Below, in pieces: positions 17,411-25,301 of a stretch of 64,000 nt of DNA (position 1 is the stretch's first letter; every line of letters starts with the position of its first letter). The notes under the pieces were generated by a model. It saw nothing but the letters and a program-made list of their open reading frames with translations, did not search any database and was not told the DNA's origin. The position numbers were made by a program, and so were the translations under genes. Origin of the DNA: Vibrio brasiliensis LMG 20546 (GTDB taxonomy: Bacteria; Pseudomonadota; Gammaproteobacteria; Enterobacterales; Vibrionaceae); the NCBI RefSeq assembly GCF_000189255.1, contig NZ_AEVS01000015.1, positions 1-64,000 on the forward strand. Reading direction: 5' to 3'.

Positions 17411-18463
17411 ATGAGTGCAATTAATGACGCGCTTGCCAAGTTGGCCAAACAGTCATCGGATTCTAAGATGGCGATTACCAAAGCTGAGGTTGCCCCAGTA
17501 AAGCGACGCTCTGTGCTGCCTTGGGTAGTGGGTAGTTTTGGGCTGAGTTTAGCTGTCGGCGGTTGGGCGATATCGCAACAAGCGCCAATGCCTCCAGCTT
17601 ACGATGTACTTGAACCAGCAATTAATCATGTTGAACTGGCTTCCCCAACGCAGAAAGTCACTCTAAGCCAGCAACCTCTTTATCAGGTCGAGAAGGATAC
17701 TGGCCATTCATCCAAAGCAAATGGCGTTAAAGAGACTCCTCAGATTACAGCTCAACCTAGTGTTGAGGCTCAGCCGTTACAGCTGGCGAAAAATAGTACC
17801 GTAAGCAATAACGCAGTTAATACGACTAGCGCGCCATCGGGTCAGGTGGTGATAGAGCAGGTAGAACTTACTCCACAACAGTTGTCAGATAAAGCGCAAC
17901 AGCGAGCCAAAAAAGCGCTTGATAGTAACAATCTCTCAGAAGCGTTAAGCCAATATAGCGAGGCTTTACGTTATACCCCTGCTGATACTCAAGTGAGAAA
18001 ACGCTTATCCGCCCTTTACTACGGTAAAGGTGAAGTAAGAAAAGCGGCTGAGATCCTGCAAAAAGGTATTGCTCTTAACTCGGAAAGCTCTGACTTACGT
18101 TTATCACTGGCCAAAATGTTGATGAAAGAGCAGCAGAATGGTGTTGCTTTAACGGTGCTAAGTGCCATGCCGAGCTCAGCGTCAACCGAATATCTTGCCC
18201 TGCGAGCTGCACTTGCCCAAAAAGAGAAGCAAGATGCTATGGCTCTAGAGAGTTATCAGAAGCTAGTGGCACGTGAACCTGACAGTGCGCGTTGGTGGCT
18301 AGGCTTGGGTATTCAGCAAGAGCGAGCATTCGATTTAGCTGCCGCTAAAAGTTCATATACTGAGGCGTTAACTAAGCTAGGGCTCTCCAACCAGTCACAA
18401 CAATTTATTCGTGACCGCCTGACCTTGATTGCTCAACTAGAGGATACCAGCAGTGAAAATTAA
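17411..18463 (+). CDS. mshN: MSHA biogenesis protein MshN, TPR protein
   Basis: Bitopic inner-membrane protein with a periplasmic TPR domain, function not defined. The 350-residue product has a short cytoplasmic N terminus beginning MSAINDALAKLAKQ, a transmembrane helix near residues 36-52, a long Gln/Pro/Thr-rich linker and about four tetratricopeptide repeats from residue 155 to the end. It overlaps mshE by 11 bp. The family call rests mainly on position and architecture. Confidence 0.85.
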   Translation: MSAINDALAKLAKQSSDSKMAITKAEVAPVKRRSVLPWVVGSFGLSLAVGGWAISQQAPMPPAYDVLEPAINHVELASPTQKVTLSQQPLYQVEKDTGHSSKANGVKETPQITAQPSVEAQPLQLAKNSTVSNNAVNTTSAPSGQVVIEQVELTPQQLSDKAQQRAKKALDSNNLSEALSQYSEALRYTPADTQVRKRLSALYYGKGEVRKAAEILQKGIALNSESSDLRLSLAKMLMKEQQNGVALTVLSAMPSSASTEYLALRAALAQKEKQDAMALESYQKLVAREPDSARWWLGLGIQQERAFDLAAAKSSYTEALTKLGLSNQSQQFIRDRLTLIAQLEDTSSEN

Positions 18464-20177
18464 ACTAAGAAAGCGTCTGGGTGACTTGCTGGTTGAAGAG
18501 GGAATCATTACCGAACAGCAAGTTGAACAGGCTCTCAACGCGCAGAAATCAACCGGTCGTAAGCTCGGGGCGATGTTGATTGAGCTTGGCTTCTTAAGCG
18601 AACATCAAATGCTGACGTTCTTGTCTCAGCAGCTTGATATTCCATTGATTGATCTAAGCCGTGCGAATGTCGACATTGATGCGGTACAGCTGTTACCGGA
18701 AGTTCATGCTCGACGTCTCCGGGCGCTGGTTATCGGTCGTCAAATGGACACCCTAAGGGTCGCAATGAGTGATCCAGCGGATCTGTTTGCTCAGGAAGCA
18801 TTGCTTGGCCAGTTATCACAGTATGCGATTGAGTTTGTGATTGCTCCTGAAAAGCAGCTAGTCGAAGGGTTTGATCGCTATTACCGCCGCACCAAAGAGA
18901 TTGCTTCTTTTGCTGAGCAGTTGCAGGCCGAACATCAGGTTACCGAAGCGTTCGATTTCAGCATTGAAGGTGAAGATAGTGATGAAGTGACAGTGGTTAA
19001 GCTGATCAACTCACTGTTTGAAGATGCTATCCAGGTTGGTGCCTCGGATATCCATATTGAACCTGATTCCAACGTTTTACGTCTGCGTCAGCGCATCGAT
19101 GGCGTATTGCATGAAACTTTACTTAATGAAGTGAATATTGCCTCTGCACTGGTGTTGCGCCTTAAGCTTATGGCTAATCTGGATATCTCGGAAAAACGTC
19201 TGCCTCAAGATGGCCGCTTTAATATCCGAGCCAAAGGTCAGTCGGTTGATATTCGTATGTCGACCATGCCCGTTCAGTATGGCGAATCTGTAGTAATGCG
19301 TCTGCTCAATCAGTCTTCAGGAGTGCGCAAGCTTGAAGCTTCAGGCTTGCCAGAGGATCTTTTGCTTAGGTTGAGACGTCAGCTACGTCGTCCTCATGGC
19401 ATGATTCTGGTGACCGGACCAACCGGTTCAGGTAAAACCACCACCTTGTACGGTGCTCTGAGTGAGCTCAATGAGCCGGGCAAAAAAATTATTACCGCCG
19501 AAGATCCGGTCGAATACCGATTACCTCGGGTTAATCAGGTGCAGGTAAACCCTAAGATTGACCTCGACTTCTCAACGGTTCTCAGAACCTTCTTACGTCA
19601 GGATCCGGATATTATCTTAGTTGGTGAGATGCGTGATCAGGAGACGGTTGAAATAGGTTTGCGCGCGGCACTGACTGGTCACTTGGTGTTGAGTACTCTG
19701 CATACTAACGACGCAGTAGATAGTGCGCTAAGAATGATGGATATGGGGGCGCCTGGTTACCTTGTTGCCAGTGCCGTTCGAGCGGTAGTTGCGCAGCGTC
19801 TGGTACGTAAAGTCTGCCCCGACTGCAAAACGGAAGCTGAGCTTGATGCTGCCGATAAACAGTGGGTGGCGCAACGTTTTCCGAATCAGGTCGAGAGTCG
19901 TTTTGTGAAAGGCCGCGGATGCCAGAACTGTAACCTGACTGGCTACAGAGGGCGAATCGGTGTGTTTGAGATGCTTGAGCTTGAGCAAGATATGATGGAT
20001 ATGCTTAGAGCGAATGATGCGGTTGGTTTTACTCAGGTGGCTCGTCAGTCCCCGAGTTATAAGCCACTGTTGGCTTCCGCGATGGAACTCGCCCTTCAGG
20101 GCGTAGTGAGTTTGAGCGAGGTTATGACCCTGGGTGAAGGGGACTCTTCCGGCTCAGCTCAAGCTATCTATATCTAG
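18453..20177 (+). CDS. mshE: MshE, pilus extension ATPase with c-di-GMP-binding N domain
   Basis: Hexameric GspE/PilB-type ATPase that powers MSHA pilus extension. The 574-residue product starts with two consecutive MshEN motifs: RLGDLLVEEGIITEQQ at residues 8-23 and KLGAMLIELGFLSEHQ at about 37-52. These form the known c-di-GMP site, so pilus extension should respond to c-di-GMP. The motor part has Walker A GPTGSGKTTT, Walker B ILVGEMRD and a tetracysteine zinc motif (CPDC, CQNC). It overlaps mshN and precedes mshG by 8 bp. Confidence 0.95.
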   Translation: MKIKLRKRLGDLLVEEGIITEQQVEQALNAQKSTGRKLGAMLIELGFLSEHQMLTFLSQQLDIPLIDLSRANVDIDAVQLLPEVHARRLRALVIGRQMDTLRVAMSDPADLFAQEALLGQLSQYAIEFVIAPEKQLVEGFDRYYRRTKEIASFAEQLQAEHQVTEAFDFSIEGEDSDEVTVVKLINSLFEDAIQVGASDIHIEPDSNVLRLRQRIDGVLHETLLNEVNIASALVLRLKLMANLDISEKRLPQDGRFNIRAKGQSVDIRMSTMPVQYGESVVMRLLNQSSGVRKLEASGLPEDLLLRLRRQLRRPHGMILVTGPTGSGKTTTLYGALSELNEPGKKIITAEDPVEYRLPRVNQVQVNPKIDLDFSTVLRTFLRQDPDIILVGEMRDQETVEIGLRAALTGHLVLSTLHTNDAVDSALRMMDMGAPGYLVASAVRAVVAQRLVRKVCPDCKTEAELDAADKQWVAQRFPNQVESRFVKGRGCQNCNLTGYRGRIGVFEMLELEQDMMDMLRANDAVGFTQVARQSPSYKPLLASAMELALQGVVSLSEVMTLGEGDSSGSAQAIYI

Positions 20178-20185
20178 GGGGGATA

Positions 20186-21406
20186 ATGCCAAACTTTCGC
20201 TACCAAGGTCGACAAGCCGATGGCTCAATCGCTTCAGGGACTATCGAAGCTCCTACACAAGATGCGGTTGCAGAGCAGTTGATGAGTAAGGGCATTATTC
20301 CTACCAGCATCAAAGCGGGCGGGGCTCAGGCAGCGTTTCGTATTGACTGGAAAGCAATGCTCACTCCAGCCATTCCACTGGAAGTACTGGTTATCTTCTG
20401 TCGTCAGCTGTACAGCTTGACCAAAGCAGGTGTCCCTTTACTGCGTTCGATGAAAGGTCTGAGCCAGAACAGCTCAAACAAGCAGTTACAAGAGGCACTT
20501 GAAGCGGTGACACAAGAACTCACCAATGGTCGCAGTCTATCGAGTTCGATGCAAATGTACCCGAAAGTGTTCAGTTCACTGTTTGTCTCCATGGTCCATG
20601 TTGGTGAAAACACTGGCCGGCTTGATCAGGCGCTACTCCAGTTGGCGAACTACTATGAGCAAGAAGTTGAAACCCGTAAACGAATCAAAACAGCCATGCG
20701 TTATCCGACGTTTGTGATTAGCTTTATCGTTGTAGCGATGTTTGTTCTCAACGTAAAAGTGATCCCGCAGTTTACTAGCATGTTTGCCCGTTTTGGTGTT
20801 GATCTGCCGTTGCCAACACGAATACTAATTTCAACTTCAGAATTCTTTGTTAATTATTGGCTACTAATGGTCGCTATCATGGTAGGTGCCTTGTTTGCGC
20901 TTAGGGCCTGGATAGGTACCGCTAATGGGCGGGAGAAGTGGGATAAGCTCCGTCTTCGAACTCCTGTCGTTGGTGAACTGGTTAACAGGGCTCAGTTGTC
21001 TCGGTTTTCCCGTACTTTTGCTTTGATGCTCAAAGCTGGGGTGCCGCTCAATCAGTCGTTAGCGTTATCCGCTGAGGCGTTAGGTAACCGATATTTAGAA
21101 AACCGGCTACTTGAGATGAAGGCCGCGATTGAAGCCGGTAGTACCATCTCATCTACTGCGATTAACAGCGGTGTTTTCACTCCCCTGGTTATCCAGATGA
21201 TTTCGGTAGGTGAAGAGACCGGGCGAATCGATGAGTTGTTACTAGAAGTAGCGGACTTCTATGATCGTGAAGTTGACTATGACCTGAAAACGCTTACCGC
21301 ACGTATCGAACCGATATTGTTGGTTATCGTAGCAGGGATGGTTCTGGTTTTGGCTCTTGGTATCTTCCTGCCAATGTGGGGAATGCTCGATGCTATCAAA
21401 GGCTAG
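20186..21406 (+). CDS. mshG: MshG, inner-membrane platform protein (PilC/GspF family)
   Basis: Polytopic platform protein around which pilins are assembled, working with the MshE ATPase. The 406-residue product begins MPNFRYQGRQADGSIASG and has two T2SSF domains (about residues 70-195 and 275-395), each followed by hydrophobic helices. The last helix contains LLVIVAGMVLVLALGIFLPMW. GGGGG precedes the ATG. Its end overlaps the start of mshF by 17 bp. Confidence 0.95.
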   Translation: MPNFRYQGRQADGSIASGTIEAPTQDAVAEQLMSKGIIPTSIKAGGAQAAFRIDWKAMLTPAIPLEVLVIFCRQLYSLTKAGVPLLRSMKGLSQNSSNKQLQEALEAVTQELTNGRSLSSSMQMYPKVFSSLFVSMVHVGENTGRLDQALLQLANYYEQEVETRKRIKTAMRYPTFVISFIVVAMFVLNVKVIPQFTSMFARFGVDLPLPTRILISTSEFFVNYWLLMVAIMVGALFALRAWIGTANGREKWDKLRLRTPVVGELVNRAQLSRFSRTFALMLKAGVPLNQSLALSAEALGNRYLENRLLEMKAAIEAGSTISSTAINSGVFTPLVIQMISVGEETGRIDELLLEVADFYDREVDYDLKTLTARIEPILLVIVAGMVLVLALGIFLPMWGMLDAIKG

Positions 21407-21878
21407 TTCCAGCGCTTTTTCAGAGCGTTCGAAGCTAATGATATGGTTGCTGGTGGTATTAGTACTAATCCTCAGCCTGTTACTGGCTTGGCGAAATGTA
21501 GAGGTCAAAGCCAATGATTCGGCGTTTTTACTCGCGACACAAAGGGTAGTTGAGCGGGCGAGTTACTATAAGCAGCAGTGGCTATTAGCAAAACGAACTA
21601 CGCCACTTGAGATAGATGGTCAGGTGTTGAACTACACTAATAGTGGTTGGGTTACTCCAGTTGATAATAGTCAGCAAACAAGTTGCGTTTTTTGGTTAGA
21701 AATTCTCTACCCGGAAAAAGAAATCTTAGGCAATGAACCTTTTAAGTTTGTCGATGAGTCGGCAGAGCACAATTATAGCTGTAGTTATTTTTATCAACAG
21801 GATAAAGTGGTCACTATCAATCTGATAGGTAACAGATTTTCTGCCAAGGTAGGTTTCTTAGCTGAGTCTCATAATTGA
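21390..21878 (+). CDS. mshF: MSHA biogenesis protein MshF
   Basis: Small protein of unknown role in the MSHA locus. The 162-residue product has one transmembrane helix at about residues 17-34 (MIWLLVVLVLILSLLLAW), with the remainder probably periplasmic and containing two cysteines. The start at 21390 (MLSKASSS) is chosen because GGGG lies eight bases upstream and it overlaps the mshG stop; the open frame extends further up with a TTG at 21357. The assignment is by position, since the family is poorly conserved. Confidence 0.75.
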   Translation: MLSKASSSAFSERSKLMIWLLVVLVLILSLLLAWRNVEVKANDSAFLLATQRVVERASYYKQQWLLAKRTTPLEIDGQVLNYTNSGWVTPVDNSQQTSCVFWLEILYPEKEILGNEPFKFVDESAEHNYSCSYFYQQDKVVTINLIGNRFSAKVGFLAESHN

Positions 21879-21911
21879 TATGTGGCTAGTAGCAGAAGTA
21901 GGAAAATTCCG

Positions 21912-21917
21912 TATAAT
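21912..21917 (+). promoter_or_regulatory. Candidate -10 box ahead of mshB
   Basis: A perfect TATAAT stands 31 bp before the mshB start in the 69-bp gap after mshF. No clear -35 lies at standard spacing, so an activator may be needed. It would let the pilin genes be transcribed apart from the assembly genes. Confidence 0.4.
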
Positions 21918-21947
21918 ACGTTGTACTAAATAGTAGGTTATTAGTTT

Positions 21948-22514
21948 ATGACTCACAAACAATCTGGTTTTTCATTGGTCGAATTGGTCGTTGTTATTGT
22001 GGTGGTTGGGTTACTTGCCGTTGCAGCGCTACCTCGCTTTTTGGATGTGACTGATGAAGCGAAAAAAGCCAGTGTTGAAGGTGTTGCAGGTGGTTATGCG
22101 ACCGGCGTGTTATCTGCACGAGCTCAGTGGGAGGCGGAAGCAAGGCCATCGGTCACCATTGATGGAACAGTGCGTAATACTGTTAACTACGATGGTGTCG
22201 ACTTTTGGTTAACCAGCTCCGATCAGGCTGGTGGTGATTTCAGAGATGGTTACCCTTATGCCATCAATAATGATGACACTAATTTTCCCGGAAGTTTGAC
22301 AGATGACATCTGCATCGCGCTGATGTCGAACCTACTTCAGAATCCGCCAAGAGTGGGCACAACTGCTCAAGCTGAGGCTGATTCAAATATTAAGTATTCA
22401 GCCCAGGCTGATGACGCGGCTTCAACTTGCACCTATATTCAGCAAGAGGGCAATAGCGAAAATCAGTTTGTTTATGAAATTGAAACAGGTCGTGTGACCG
22501 TAACTCTGCAGTAA
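21948..22514 (+). CDS. mshB: MshB, type IV prepilin-like protein
   Basis: Prepilin with the class IVa-type leader MTHKQSG and cleavage before FSLVE, so Glu5 of the mature protein is present. A long hydrophobic helix follows (VVVIVVVGLLAVAALPRF). The 188-residue product has two Cys that may form a disulfide. It is similar at its N terminus to MshA, next downstream, but longer, and it is probably a minor or priming pilin. A gap of 28 bp separates it from mshA. Confidence 0.88.
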   Translation: MTHKQSGFSLVELVVVIVVVGLLAVAALPRFLDVTDEAKKASVEGVAGGYATGVLSARAQWEAEARPSVTIDGTVRNTVNYDGVDFWLTSSDQAGGDFRDGYPYAINNDDTNFPGSLTDDICIALMSNLLQNPPRVGTTAQAEADSNIKYSAQADDAASTCTYIQQEGNSENQFVYEIETGRVTVTLQ

Positions 22515-22542
22515 TGCGCTATAAAATAGAGAGATAGAAACG

Positions 22543-23007
22543 ATGAAAAGACAAGGCGGTTTCACCCTTATTGAACTTGTGGTAGTCATTGTTATTTTGG
22601 GTATTCTGGCCGTAACTGCGGCGCCACGTTTTTTGAATTTACAAGGCGATGCACGACAAGCATCTCTGCAAGGTCTAAAAGGCGCTATGGATGGTGCGGC
22701 AGGTATTGTCTACGGTAAAGCTGCTATTGAAGGTAAGGAAACTTCAACCACAAATACTTTGGTTGGAGATATCCAAACTGTCTATGGTTACCCAACCGCG
22801 TCTGCTGATGGTATCGCACAGGCTGTTGTGGGTCTGAGCAGTGACTGGGATGTAGTTTCTTCTAGTGTTGGCCTAACGGGGATTGGTTATACGTTTAAAG
22901 GTCAAAATACCGCAGACTTTACGTCATCTACTGGCTGTTATGTCGAATATCAGCAAGCAACTTCTAGCGCGGTATACAATATCAATCTGCAAGATGATAA
23001 GTGTTAA
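22543..23007 (+). CDS. mshA: MshA, major MSHA pilin
   Basis: Major structural subunit of the MSHA pilus, used for attachment to chitin, plankton and surfaces. The 154-residue precursor has leader MKRQGG and mature start [17 protein letters not shown], then [21 protein letters not shown] as in known MshA. Cys residues near the end (GCYVEY and the final DDKC) bound the expected C-terminal disulfide loop. A strong terminator follows at once, consistent with an abundant short transcript. Confidence 0.95.
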   Translation: MKRQGGFTLIELVVVIVILGILAVTAAPRFLNLQGDARQASLQGLKGAMDGAAGIVYGKAAIEGKETSTTNTLVGDIQTVYGYPTASADGIAQAVVGLSSDWDVVSSSVGLTGIGYTFKGQNTADFTSSTGCYVEYQQATSSAVYNINLQDDKC

Positions 23008-23010
23008 TGA

Positions 23011-23039
23011 AAATAGCCAGCGTAAGCTGGCTTTTTCTT
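23011..23039 (+). terminator. Terminator after mshA
   Basis: AGCCAGC, loop GTAA and GCTGGCT form a seven-pair stem followed by TTTTTCTT. It separates the major pilin transcript from the minor pilin genes mshCDOPQ. Confidence 0.88.
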
Positions 23040-23105
23040 ATCCCCAAATCCCCTTAGAGCTTCTCAGTTTTCTTTAAGAAACAACGACTCTTAGTTAACG
23101 TGATA

Positions 23106-23111
23106 TATAAT
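23106..23111 (+). promoter_or_regulatory. Candidate -10 box ahead of mshC
   Basis: A perfect TATAAT lies 33 bp before the mshC start, downstream of the mshA terminator. I see no good -35 element at 16-18 bp. A separate promoter is expected here because the terminator intervenes. Confidence 0.4.
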
Positions 23112-23143
23112 CAAAGTAACTAAATGTTCCTCGGTAGCTGGTA

Positions 23144-23617
23144 ATGGTTAGGCTAAAAGTCACTGGATTCACAATAACCGAATTGATCGTTGTCATTCTA
23201 CTTGTATCGATCGTGTCGGTTTATGCCGTTAGCCGCTACTCCGGTACCTCTGGCTTCTCTCCTTTTGTGGCTCAGGAGCAGGTGATCTCAGTCATTCGCC
23301 AGATTCAGGTCAATCGCATGCAATCGAATGTCGATATTGACGCTGTGGTTGGCAACAGCAACTTTTCCTTACGCTTATTGAACGACTGTATTGGCTCTCA
23401 AGCAGCCTGCGCAGAGCGCAATCAAAGTCGCAGTGATTGGGTGGTGATTGAAGACGTTACCTTTACCTCTAATGTTGGCGATCTAGTCAATTTTGACCTG
23501 CTGGGGAGCCCCAGTGATGTTGTTGCTCCTGTCCTTATTGAAATGCGTTCTACAGATGGCACCTGTACTGGGGTTGAAATAAATGCCATTGGCTACGTTT
23601 CGCCACGGGGGTGCTAA
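23144..23617 (+). CDS. mshC: MshC, minor prepilin
   Basis: Pseudopilin-like minor subunit. The 157-residue precursor has leader MVRLKVTG and mature start FTITELIVVILLVSIVSVYA, with Glu5 kept. Four cysteines occur in the C-terminal half. It overlaps mshD through TAATG and heads the minor pilin operon mshCDOPQ. Confidence 0.88.
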   Translation: MVRLKVTGFTITELIVVILLVSIVSVYAVSRYSGTSGFSPFVAQEQVISVIRQIQVNRMQSNVDIDAVVGNSNFSLRLLNDCIGSQAACAERNQSRSDWVVIEDVTFTSNVGDLVNFDLLGSPSDVVAPVLIEMRSTDGTCTGVEINAIGYVSPRGC

Positions 23618-24165
23618 TGAAGCGTAAACTTGGCTTTACCTTAATCGAGAGCATCATTGTTATTGTGGTGATGGGGCTGGCTATGGTGACCATTACCAGT
23701 TTTCTCGTGCCACAAATAACGCGTTCAGCAGACCCTTACTACCAAACTAGAGCGGCGGCGTTGGGACAAAGTGTTATGTCTTCAATATTGGCTCGTGGCT
23801 TTGACCAAAACAGCGATTTTACTGGTGGCTTTATTCGCTGTGATGAAGTCATTGTTGGCCAGCCGGCTGTCAGTTGTACCGCAGAGGACGACTTTGGTGC
23901 AGAGGAAGATGAGGGAGTTGATGCTGACGCCATTCGTCCACAGTTATATAACGATGTTGACGACTTTATTGGCTGTTGGGAACAACAAGCTGCCAACGGA
24001 TGTCGTGATTTAGATTTGTTACTAGGAGATTCCAGCTACCGCAATTTCCGTTTGGATATTGATGTGACTTATGCAGATGGAACAAGTTTAAAGAGAATTA
24101 ATCTGGTTATTTCTGCAGCCGATCAGACACCAGTGACCCTGGATGCTTATCGAGGTAACTATTGA
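23617..24165 (+). CDS. mshD: MshD, minor prepilin
   Basis: Minor pilin of the MSHA system. The 182-residue precursor starts MKRKLG, cleaved before FTLIESIIVIVVMGLAMVTI. The start at 23617 overlaps the mshC stop (TAATG) and gives a normal prepilin leader; the in-frame GTG two codons upstream is less likely. Several Cys in the second half suggest disulfides. It overlaps mshO through TGATG. Confidence 0.88.
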   Translation: MKRKLGFTLIESIIVIVVMGLAMVTITSFLVPQITRSADPYYQTRAAALGQSVMSSILARGFDQNSDFTGGFIRCDEVIVGQPAVSCTAEDDFGAEEDEGVDADAIRPQLYNDVDDFIGCWEQQAANGCRDLDLLLGDSSYRNFRLDIDVTYADGTSLKRINLVISAADQTPVTLDAYRGNY

Positions 24166-24890
24166 TGAAAGCCAAAGGTTTCACGTTAATTGAAATGGTG
24201 ATCACGCTAATTGTTGGCGCGATTCTGGTGTTAGGTATCGCTGGTTTTGTTGAGTTGGGGGCCAGGGGGTATTCAGATACGGTAGAACGCCAGCGGTTAC
24301 AAACTCAGGCAAAGTTTATTCTGGAGAAAATGTCGCGAGAGATCCGCCATGCGGTACCAAACATGCTTAGCAGTAGCACAGTGCTGCCACAGGCGACCAG
24401 TTGTATCTCTTTTTTCCCAATTGTTGATTCTGGATATTATGCCGTGTCGGGAGCCGACATACAGTTTGTAGTCGGTCAGCAAGGCCTCTCAACTGATGAT
24501 ATTGATGACTTAACTTTGGTGATTAATCCTACTCAAGCTAACCCCGGCAACAATGTATTTCCTCTCACTGATGTGAGTAGTGCTAACGACACCTTCTTTA
24601 TTTCTGACGTAGCCAATGATTTGGTCGGCAACTCAGTGTCGAATCGCCATTACATCTATAATCCTAATGGGCGGGTAGATTACTGTCTGGTTGCGGGGCA
24701 ATTACGTCGAGCGGTAAATGGACTCAATGATTTACCCTTATCAGATACTTGGGTGGACGGTACGCTTGACTATATACCTGCCACAGTTCAGGCCAATGGC
24801 ATTGTTGACGTTGATATCACTCTTAACAATGCACTGGGAGACGAATCGAGTAACTTTCAGCAGCAGATACAGGTGCTAAATGTTCCGTAA
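24165..24890 (+). CDS. mshO: MshO, minor prepilin (PilW/GspJ-like)
   Basis: Minor pilin. The 241-residue precursor begins MKAKG, cleaved before FTLIEMVITLIVGAILVLG; the KFILEKMSREIRHAVPN segment near residue 50 is typical of GspJ/PilW-like pseudopilins. The start at 24165 overlaps the mshD stop and has GAGG nine bases upstream; a TTG one codon earlier is possible. It overlaps mshP by 11 bp. Confidence 0.88.
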   Translation: MKAKGFTLIEMVITLIVGAILVLGIAGFVELGARGYSDTVERQRLQTQAKFILEKMSREIRHAVPNMLSSSTVLPQATSCISFFPIVDSGYYAVSGADIQFVVGQQGLSTDDIDDLTLVINPTQANPGNNVFPLTDVSSANDTFFISDVANDLVGNSVSNRHYIYNPNGRVDYCLVAGQLRRAVNGLNDLPLSDTWVDGTLDYIPATVQANGIVDVDITLNNALGDESSNFQQQIQVLNVP

Positions 24891-25299
24891 AAAACAGCAA
24901 GGCAGTTTATATATAGTGGTTATTTTTGTGCTTGTTGTGATGGGGTTTCTGGCAACAAGCCTTAGCCGTATTAGCTGGTCAAACAGTGATAGTCACTCGA
25001 AGGATGTGGTAGGTACGCAGGCAGCATTGTTAGCGCACTCTGGCAACGAGTGGGCGCTAAAAGAAATTTATGATATTGCAGGCGCAGACTCAGTGGCCAA
25101 TGAATGTGCAGCAATAGATGGGACGGCGATAAATCTATTTCAAACCACGGTCAGTTGCCAGAGTGTTCAGGTAAGTTGCCAGGCAAGAGGTGGACAACTT
25201 GCGGATGGAACTCAAATGTATGTGGTGACCTCAGTAGCAAATTGTGGAACAGGGATAAATCAGATGCAGCGTAGCCAGCAAGTATGGGTTAGGGAGTGA
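24880..25299 (+). CDS. mshP: MshP, PilX-like minor pilin
   Basis: Short prepilin-like protein of 139 residues with leader MFRKKQQG and a hydrophobic helix starting SLYIVVIFVLVVMGFLA. The mature residue 5 is Val, not the usual Glu, so it lacks the acidic residue conserved in most pilins. Six Cys follow in the second half. It overlaps mshO and mshQ. The identity is by position and architecture. Confidence 0.83.
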   Translation: MFRKKQQGSLYIVVIFVLVVMGFLATSLSRISWSNSDSHSKDVVGTQAALLAHSGNEWALKEIYDIAGADSVANECAAIDGTAINLFQTTVSCQSVQVSCQARGGQLADGTQMYVVTSVANCGTGINQMQRSQQVWVRE

Positions 25300-25301
25300 T
25301 G

